Shown here in pieces: positions 7,154 through 12,297 of a stretch of 12,297 bases of DNA. Location of the stretch: NCBI GenBank assembly GCA_022511055.1, contig JAFLSH010000064.1, positions 1 through 12,297 on the forward strand, read 5' to 3'. The notes beneath the pieces were generated by a model, which did not search any database, was not told the DNA's origin, and saw only the letters and a program-made list of their open reading frames with translations. The position numbers were made by a program, and so were the translations under genes. The DNA comes from Prevotella sp. GTDB taxonomy: Bacteria > Bacteroidota > Bacteroidia > Bacteroidales > Bacteroidaceae. Numbering within the stretch: the first letter of the stretch is position 1; every line of letters starts with the position of its first letter.

Positions 7154-7184
7154 CAAAGATACACTTTTTCAGACTATTGACAAA
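7154..7184 (-). promoter_or_regulatory. Bacteroidetes-type promoter of the two-glycosyltransferase operon
   Basis: Minus-strand TATCTTTG (7161-7154) matches the -7 consensus TAnnTTTG exactly, and TTTG (7184-7181) matches the -33 element, with 19 bases between them. Transcription would start near 7148, leaving a leader of roughly 16 bases before ATG 7132. This is the best promoter in the window. Confidence 0.8.
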
Positions 7185-7204
7185 ATAATTATCCTGTTTT
7201 TACG

Positions 7205-7222
7205 TTCCTTTTAAGGAAATAT
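7205..7222 (+). promoter_or_regulatory. Shine-Dalgarno-like site within an inverted repeat before the flippase gene
   Basis: TTCCTT-TT-AAGGAA (7205-7218) is a perfect 6-bp inverted repeat. Its right arm contains AAGGA, five bases before ATG 7223, a plausible ribosome-binding site in a phylum that rarely uses one. The flippase promoter is unclear: TATTG at 7175-7179 followed 21 bases later by TACGTTCC (7201-7208) is only a partial match. Confidence 0.35.
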
Positions 7223-8716
7223 ATGAAAGAAGAAGCCGACAGCTACGGTCACGTGCTGAAATACACGGGCGTTTTTGGAGGCGTACAGGGGCTGAATATT
7301 GTTGTCAACCTTGTACGCAATAAGTTGGTTTCCATCATTCTTGGCCCGGAGGGCATGGGGCTGGTGTCTCTGTTCAACTCAACGGTCAACTTCATTTCGC
7401 AGACGACAAACATGGGCTTGTCTGCAAGTGCCATCAAGCACATATCAGAGGTTTTTGACTCTGGCGACGAGAAGCGCATCGCCCACTTTGTCAAGGTGGT
7501 CAGGCTGTGGTCACTGCTCGTTGCCCTGCTCGGCATGGTGGTCTGCATCATTGCGGGCCCGCTATTGAGCAACTACACGTTCTCCTGGGGCGACCATACG
7601 CTGCACTTCATTCTGCTGTCTCCCGCCGTGGGTCTGTTAGCCATCACCTTGGGCGAGACGGCTATCCTGAAGGCAGCCCGCGCGCTTCGGGCATTAGCGG
7701 TGGTACAGATATATACCGTCATGGCAGCCTTGCTGATTTCCGTTCCCATCTATAAGATACTCGGCCAGACGGGCATTGTGCCTGTCATTGTGCTGCTGGC
7801 TCTTGTCTCCATGCTGCTCACGGTGCGCTACAGCTACCGCATTGTGCCGCTGGAGCTGAAGGGGGCGCACGGCCTGCTGGGCGAAGGCATGGGCATGGTG
7901 CGCCTGGGCCTGTCGTTCATGCTGGCGGGCATTATGGGCAGTGGAGCTGAAATGCTCATACGCTCATACCTGAATGTCAACGGCAGTCTGGAGGAGGTGG
8001 GGCTATACAGTGCGGGCTTCATGCTGACCATCACATACGCGAGCATTGTCTTCTCGTCGATGGAGAGCGACTATTTCCCGCGCATATCGGCCATCAGCGG
8101 CAACAACCAGGCACTCTGCCTTTCCGTCAACCGCCAGATTGAGGTCTCGCTGCTAATTGTCGCCCCCATGCTGGCAGGGCTCATTGTGGCACTACCTGTG
8201 CTGGTGCCGCTACTGCTGACGAGCAAGTTTCTGCCCATGGTACCGATGGCGCAGGTGGCAGTTTTTTCCATGTATATCAAGTCTGTTTCCCTGCCCATCA
8301 GCTACCTGACCTTGGCAAAGGGCGACTCCGTAGCCTACATGACACTCGAAGCCATCTACGACCTGGTGATGGTGGCGGCTGTTCTGCTGGGCTACACGTG
8401 GGGCGGCTTGTTCGGTATCGGTGTAGGACTGTCGGTCAGCTATCTTGTCGACGTGCTGATAGTCTACTTCTATACACACCGATATTATGACTACACGATG
8501 TCTTCATCTGTCATGAAATATGCGGCCATACAGTTGTCGTTGGGGGTGGCTGCCTATCTGACAACCTACATCGGCTCGCCTGTGCTTTACTGGCTGCTTG
8601 GCATGTCGGCCTGCGCAGCCAGCCTAATCATATCAGTCTACATACTCCACCAGAAGACTTCCCTGTGGACAGCGCTGACGGAGAAGCTAACTTCAAAATT
8701 CCGGCGACATGGCTGA
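7223..8716 (+). CDS. Wzx-like oligosaccharide flippase (polysaccharide biosynthesis / O-antigen translocase family)
   Basis: A 497-residue integral inner-membrane protein that would flip undecaprenyl-linked oligosaccharide from the cytoplasmic to the periplasmic face. Hydrophobic segments are visible at about residues 12-32, 36-60, 93-118, 127-148, 157-178, 183-204, 224-246, 258-280, 306-333, 340-362, 371-392, 395-418, 433-450 and 455-475, consistent with the 12-14 helices of the MOP flippase superfamily. The N-terminus KYTGVFGGVQGLNIVVNLVRNK and LGPEGMGLVSLFNS resemble O-antigen translocases of the WzxE/RfbX type. The stop overlaps the start of the next glycosyltransferase by 8 bases, indicating coupled translation. 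By analogy with known clusters it exports the glycan made by the neighbouring transferases. The substrate is not predictable, and no polymerase or ligase is present in the window. Confidence 0.9.
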   Translation: MKEEADSYGHVLKYTGVFGGVQGLNIVVNLVRNKLVSIILGPEGMGLVSLFNSTVNFISQTTNMGLSASAIKHISEVFDSGDEKRIAHFVKVVRLWSLLVALLGMVVCIIAGPLLSNYTFSWGDHTLHFILLSPAVGLLAITLGETAILKAARALRALAVVQIYTVMAALLISVPIYKILGQTGIVPVIVLLALVSMLLTVRYSYRIVPLELKGAHGLLGEGMGMVRLGLSFMLAGIMGSGAEMLIRSYLNVNGSLEEVGLYSAGFMLTITYASIVFSSMESDYFPRISAISGNNQALCLSVNRQIEVSLLIVAPMLAGLIVALPVLVPLLLTSKFLPMVPMAQVAVFSMYIKSVSLPISYLTLAKGDSVAYMTLEAIYDLVMVAAVLLGYTWGGLFGIGVGLSVSYLVDVLIVYFYTHRYYDYTMSSSVMKYAAIQLSLGVAAYLTTYIGSPVLYWLLGMSACAASLIISVYILHQKTSLWTALTEKLTSKFRRHG

Positions 8717-9686
8717 GGTGAGTGTGCTTGTTGCTGTCTACAATGCCGAGGCTTACCTGCCCGAATGTCTCGACTCTCTGTTAGGCCAGACGCTCAGCGA
8801 CTTGCAGATAATCTGCATAGACGACTGCTCGACCGACCGCTCCGCACAGCTGCTTGACGACTATGCCCGCCGCGACCACCGCATAGAGGTCATTCACCTG
8901 GAGCAGAATCTCGGCCCTTCAGGCGCGAGAAACCGCGGACTTAGCCGCGCCGCCGGCCGCTATGTCTGCATGGTTGATGCCGACGACTGGCTGTCGCCCG
9001 ATGCTCTGGAACAGGCTGTTGCCGTGTTTGCCGCCCATCAGCAGACTGACGGTGTCTTGTTCCAGATGCAGCTGGCCCACAGTGACGGCTCTTGCGAGGC
9101 TTTTGCCATGCCTGACTTCACGGTGCTGACTGGCGAAGAAGCCTTCCGGCTCAGCCTCAGCTGGCAGATTCACGGCCTCTATATGCTGCGTTCCGAGCTG
9201 CAACGCAGATACCCATACGATGACCAGTGCGGACTTTACGGCGACGAGACGACGACACGCCTGCACTTTTTGGCTTCGCGCGAGATTCGCCAGTGCGCCG
9301 GCACCTACTACTACCGCCAGCATGCTGTCTCAGCCACACACCGGATGACGGCCCAGTATTTTGAAAGGCTGGCCGCACACGAGAGCCTCCGGCGGCAGAT
9401 GGCCGGCATGGGGGCTGCGCCTGCGCTGCTGGCAGAGCTGGAGAGCGTGCGCTGGCTGGCACTGGTGGATGCCTGCCACTTCTACCACCAGAACCGCTCC
9501 TTGCTGTCAGCGGAAGACCGCCACAAGGGAATGGACAGGATGCGCCACGCCTGGCACAGCATAGACCGCGCAGCCCTGAAAAAAGAGACGACCGCCAAGT
9601 TTGGCTATCGTCTCTGTAGCAGTTGGCCGCTGTTCCGCTTGCAGGAATGGGCCTATTTCACGCTCCGTGGTCTCCTGAGGCGGTAG
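8709..9686 (+). CDS. Glycosyltransferase family 2
   Basis: A 325-residue GT-A transferase with a complete N-terminal domain: VSVLVAVYNAEAYLPECLDS (4-23), IICIDDCSTDRS (34-45), NLGPSGARNRGL (67-78) and YVCMVDADDWLSPDAL (85-100), with the DADD metal site at 90-93. LYGDETTTRLHFL (176-188) holds the acidic pair near the presumed catalytic base, and AGTYYYRQHAVSATH (197-211) is typical of this bacterial subfamily. The ATG at 8709 overlaps the flippase stop (TGA 8714-8716), so the two genes form a translationally coupled pair. It stops at 9686, four bases before the convergent porin stop, with no recognisable terminator. It shares its general design with the transferase at 6155-7132, but I do not see close sequence identity. 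Donor and acceptor are unknown. Confidence 0.93.
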   Translation: MAEVSVLVAVYNAEAYLPECLDSLLGQTLSDLQIICIDDCSTDRSAQLLDDYARRDHRIEVIHLEQNLGPSGARNRGLSRAAGRYVCMVDADDWLSPDALEQAVAVFAAHQQTDGVLFQMQLAHSDGSCEAFAMPDFTVLTGEEAFRLSLSWQIHGLYMLRSELQRRYPYDDQCGLYGDETTTRLHFLASREIRQCAGTYYYRQHAVSATHRMTAQYFERLAAHESLRRQMAGMGAAPALLAELESVRWLALVDACHFYHQNRSLLSAEDRHKGMDRMRHAWHSIDRAALKKETTAKFGYRLCSSWPLFRLQEWAYFTLRGLLRR

Positions 9687-9690
9687 ACCG

Positions 9691-10755
9691 CTAAAAGCGG
9701 AAGTCAAGCTGCAAGTCTACGAAGTTGTAGTCTGGCTTTGCCAGCGACCGCTCGTTGACGCGGGCATACTCAAAGTTCAGCTGCACGTTCTTGGTGAAGA
9801 AGTAGTTCAGACCTACCTCATACATCGTCTTCGAGTTTCCCCAAGTCTTGTCTTTCCTGTAAGTGTTGTAGCGAGCCTTGGCATGGAGCTTCGACTTGAT
9901 AACCGGCACGATGCCAAACGCATACCATCCATCGGCCTTGTCGCCCAGCGAGGCATCAGCCCCGTAGCCCTGATTGTGTATGTACTCCGCCCGGAACGTG
10001 TACTCGTTCTTGTCATACTCTGCCGAGAGGGCATAGCGATTCTTCTCGCCCACCCCGGCGCGGCTGCCGGTCCACCCGAAGGCGCCAATGCGCACACCAT
10101 CAATGGGCATCACCCAGATGCCGCCGATGATATCCTTGCGGTTGTCCTTATCCTTGGCGTTGATGCCCTCACCGTTGTAGACACCCACCTGATAGTGCAG
10201 CAGGTTGCGGCCGGCGGCATTCTTGATGATGTCACCCTGCACCTGCACACCAATGTCGCGGCCACCCGACGAAGCCTCGCCCGTGCGGTCGCCAAAGCCT
10301 GTCAGCGCGTTGATGACCTGGGCGTATGAATACCAGCCCTGGGTGATGGGATGGGCGGGATTCTCGAAGGTGAAAGCCCGCTTGAACTGACCCGCTTTCA
10401 CACGGAACGCCTCATACTTCTGCCACTCGGCAAACAGGTCGACCAAATAGGCCGTGGCACTGCCCGGACCCGTGCCGAGTGAGCCCTGACCCTGCACACG
10501 CCATGCGAAGTCGCCGCTCTTGCCATCCAGTATCAAGCGCATCAGCCGCAGGTTGAACTCATTGTGTTCACCCCCTTCCTTGTCCTCAGCTTGATACTGC
10601 ACCATGCCATAGCCACTCAGCTTGATGTTCTTTACCCAGGCCGGCACATCGGCCGCCTTCTCGGTTGTTTCCTGTACACTCGTTTCCTCTGCCAGCGCCA
10701 TTGTCGAACAAGTCATCAACAAGGCCGTTAGCAGCGCGATAGATTTCTTTTGCAT
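9691..10755 (-). CDS. OprO/OprP-type outer-membrane porin (phosphate-selective porin family)
   Basis: A 354-residue outer-membrane beta-barrel protein. The N-terminus is a Sec signal peptide: basic MQKK, a hydrophobic core, and a probable cut after ALA at residue 22. A short linker to about residue 43 leads into alternating strands such as IKLSGYGMVQYQ (44-55). The family-typical segments are FRVKAGQFKRAFTFEN (117-132), GGRDIGVQVQGDI (164-176) and LHYQVGVYNGEGIN (186-199). The chain ends in aromatic DLQLDFRF, the C-terminal Phe signature used for barrel insertion. Pseudomonas OprO/OprP pass phosphate and polyphosphate. Whether this protein is selective is unknown, and many Bacteroidetes members are called simply porin. 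It starts 30 bases after the rlmD stop with no promoter match in the gap, so it may be read from the rlmD transcript. A cysteine at residue 16 is not in a valid lipobox. Confidence 0.88.
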   Translation of the reverse strand: MQKKSIALLTALLMTCSTMALAEETSVQETTEKAADVPAWVKNIKLSGYGMVQYQAEDKEGGEHNEFNLRLMRLILDGKSGDFAWRVQGQGSLGTGPGSATAYLVDLFAEWQKYEAFRVKAGQFKRAFTFENPAHPITQGWYSYAQVINALTGFGDRTGEASSGGRDIGVQVQGDIIKNAAGRNLLHYQVGVYNGEGINAKDKDNRKDIIGGIWVMPIDGVRIGAFGWTGSRAGVGEKNRYALSAEYDKNEYTFRAEYIHNQGYGADASLGDKADGWYAFGIVPVIKSKLHAKARYNTYRKDKTWGNSKTMYEVGLNYFFTKNVQLNFEYARVNERSLAKPDYNFVDLQLDFRF

Positions 10756-10785
10756 ATCAGTTTCTATTTGTTCTTTTGGGATTTC

Positions 10786-12216
10786 CTATTGGTTTTGTCT
10801 CCGCTTCAGCAGCACCACATTCTCAACGTGTGGCGTATGGGGGAACATATCCACCGGCTGCACCTCGGCCACGGCATAGCTTTCATCAAGGCTTTGCAGG
10901 TCGCGGGCCTGCGTTGCCGGGTTGCAGCTGACGTAGACGATTCGCTCTGGCTCAGCCCTGAGAATGGTCTTCACCACATCGGGGTGCATGCCGGCGCGCG
11001 GCGGGTCAGTGATAATCACATCAGGCTTGCCGTGCTGGCTGATGAATGCCTCAGTCAACAGGTCTTTCATGTCGCCGGCATAGAACTGCGTATTGCCGAT
11101 GCCGTTGATGGCGCTGTTCACCTTGGCATCCTCTATGGCCTCTGGCACATACTCTATGCCAATGACTTGCCGAGCCTGGCGCGCCACAAAGTTGGCTATC
11201 GTTCCCGTGCCGGTGTACAGGTCATAGACCAGCTCGCTGCCAGTCAGCCCGGCAAACTCCCTGGCCACAGAGTACAGGTGGTAAGCCTGCTCCGTGTTGG
11301 TCTGGTAGAAAGACTTCGGCCCGACCTTGAACTTCAGCCCCTCCATCTCTTCGTAGATGTGGTCTCTGCCCTTGAAGACCATGATTTCCTGGTCGCCAAT
11401 CGTGTCGTTACACTTCTGATTGTCCAGATACATGAGCGAGGTAATCGCCGGGAACTTGTCAGCCACGTGCTGGAGCAGCGCCCTTGCCCTTGCCTCGTCT
11501 TCTGCCTCCTCAAAGTGGAACTGCACAATGACCATCCACTCACCCGTGGCCGAGTTGCGTATGATGACATCACGCATCAGGCCGGTCTGCGCACGCAGGT
11601 CAAAGAACGTGTAGCCGTGCCCGACGGCATAGTCGCGGATTTCGTTGCGTATCTGGTTGTGCAGGTCATCCATCAGCCAGCACCTTTCTATGGGCAGTAT
11701 CTTGTCGAATGCCCCCGTAATGTGGAAGCCGATGGCAGGCTGGTTTTTGACCATTGTTTCATCCAGCAGCTGCTCTTTAGTCAGGTAGCGCTTGTTGGCA
11801 CAGCCAAAGTCGAGCTTGTTGCGGTAGCACTGGGTCTTGACACTGCCAAGAATGGGTCGGAACGCCGGCAACTCAACCTTGCCGATGCGTGTCAGCTGGT
11901 CAAACACCTGCTGCTGCTTCATCTGCAGCTGTTCTGCGTATGGCAGCTGTTGCCACTTGCACCCGCCGCAAACACCGAAATGTTCGCAGAACGGTGTCAC
12001 GCGCCTGTCACTGTATTTCACGAATCGTGTCACCACGGCCTCCATGAAACTGTGCCTTTTGCGCACGACCTGCAAATCGACGACATCGCCCGGCACTGTC
12101 CACGGCACAAAAACCACCATGCCGTTATCCAATTTGGCAATCGACTTTCCTTCAGCCGCCGTGTCAGTAATAGCAATCTCCGATAGCTGTGGCAGACTTT
12201 TCTTCTTCCTTGTCAT
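10786..12216 (-). CDS. rlmD: 23S rRNA (uracil-5-)-methyltransferase, RlmD/RumA-TrmA family
   Basis: A 476-residue SAM-dependent RNA uracil-C5 methyltransferase. The N-terminal TRAM-like beta-barrel (about 10-68) has AAEGKSIAKLDNGMVVFVP and PGDVVDLQV. The four [4Fe-4S] cysteines known from E. coli RumA have counterparts here: CEHFGVCGGC gives Cys77, Cys83 and Cys86, and Cys179 sits in ILPIERCW. The Rossmann domain carries FYQTN (303-307), the SAM loop YDLYTGTGTI (331-340), ITDPPRAGMH (402-411), the catalytic nucleophile Cys431 in VYVSCNPAT, and the catalytic base Glu465 in FPHTPHVENVVLLKRR. The exact uridine methylated (U1939, U747 or both) cannot be fixed from sequence. A longer frame begins at GTG 12270 but would run through the -7 promoter element, so ATG 12216 is chosen. 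The porin gene follows 30 bases downstream. Confidence 0.93.
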   Translation of the reverse strand: MTRKKKSLPQLSEIAITDTAAEGKSIAKLDNGMVVFVPWTVPGDVVDLQVVRKRHSFMEAVVTRFVKYSDRRVTPFCEHFGVCGGCKWQQLPYAEQLQMKQQQVFDQLTRIGKVELPAFRPILGSVKTQCYRNKLDFGCANKRYLTKEQLLDETMVKNQPAIGFHITGAFDKILPIERCWLMDDLHNQIRNEIRDYAVGHGYTFFDLRAQTGLMRDVIIRNSATGEWMVIVQFHFEEAEDEARARALLQHVADKFPAITSLMYLDNQKCNDTIGDQEIMVFKGRDHIYEEMEGLKFKVGPKSFYQTNTEQAYHLYSVAREFAGLTGSELVYDLYTGTGTIANFVARQARQVIGIEYVPEAIEDAKVNSAINGIGNTQFYAGDMKDLLTEAFISQHGKPDVIITDPPRAGMHPDVVKTILRAEPERIVYVSCNPATQARDLQSLDESYAVAEVQPVDMFPHTPHVENVVLLKRRQNQ

Positions 12217-12238
12217 GAGGTGAATCTTAATTTTTGCG

Positions 12239-12246
12239 CAAAGGTA
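12239..12246 (-). promoter_or_regulatory. -7 promoter element of the rlmD-porin unit
   Basis: Minus-strand TACCTTTG (12246-12239) is an exact match to the Bacteroidetes -7 consensus and is the same octamer as at rpsP. Transcription would start near 12233, giving a leader of about 17 bases before ATG 12216. No clear -33 TTTG is seen at the expected distance. The remaining bases to the window end (12247-12297) hold no recognisable gene. Confidence 0.65.
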
Positions 12247-12297
12247 ACTAAAAAAAATGAGATAGCCCACATCCCGCTGTTTTTTTTCGCATTTGCC

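Noticed and set aside
10687..10755. Possible lipoprotein signal (Cys at residue 16) in the porin
   Set aside because: The residue before Cys is Thr and the one before that is Met, not a valid lipobox. A standard signal-peptide cut after ALA at 22 and the C-terminal Phe fit an outer-membrane barrel.
10750..12186. A 478-codon plus-strand open frame opposite rlmD
   Set aside because: It is fully antisense to a gene with complete RumA-family motifs. Its translation has no recognisable domain and looks like a by-product of GC and codon bias in the real gene.
1..12297. Mobile element, phage, CRISPR, toxin-antitoxin, defence system, tRNA or rRNA
   Set aside because: No transposase, integrase, direct-repeat array, terminal repeats, nuclease or RNA-gene sequence is visible. 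Nearly all bases belong to recognisable housekeeping or glycan genes, with short intergenic gaps.

Overview
The window reads as chromosomal DNA of a Bacteroidales bacterium, most likely Prevotella or a close relative. Three things support this: several upstream regions carry the Bacteroidetes-type -7 element TAnnTTTG; starts are mostly preceded by A-rich leaders rather than Shine-Dalgarno sequences; and ribosomal protein S16 has the long Ala/Glu/Lys-rich tail seen in this phylum. The species cannot be named from the sequence.

Layout, left to right. Bases 1-1855 (+) hold the 3' part of pheT and a YebC-family gene, closed by a strong terminator that also serves the convergent operon beyond it. 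Bases 1915-3166 (-) hold a family 2 glycosyltransferase followed by an L-rhamnose mutarotase (rhaM). A divergent promoter region at 3167-3322 separates these from rpsP (+), which has its own promoter and terminator. Bases 3982-5163 (+) hold a GT4-type glycosyltransferase whose 3' end overlaps the 3' end of a two-gene minus-strand glycosyltransferase operon (7132 down to 5132). Divergent from that operon is a plus-strand pair, a polysaccharide flippase and another family 2 glycosyltransferase (7223-9686). Almost touching it is a minus-strand pair transcribed from about 12233: an RlmD-like rRNA uracil-5-methyltransferase and then an OprO/OprP-type outer-membrane porin.

The functional theme is cell-surface glycan assembly. 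Five glycosyltransferases and one Wzx-like flippase lie in four short transcription units placed between housekeeping genes. This fits Wzx-dependent synthesis of a lipid-linked oligosaccharide (O-antigen, capsule or protein-glycan type), with the transferases acting in the cytoplasm and the flippase moving the product across the inner membrane. No polymerase, ligase, priming transferase or nucleotide-sugar synthesis gene is present, so the pathway must be completed elsewhere. The sugar specificities cannot be read from sequence.

No rRNA, tRNA, CRISPR array, insertion sequence or phage gene was found. No intergenic stretch exceeds 300 bases; the longest is the rpsP upstream region (156 bases), described below. 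I see no clearly undescribed system. The most notable points are the dispersed glycan cluster, tight or overlapping convergent gene ends, an isolated rhaM tied to a glycosyltransferase, and a possible leaderless promoter.
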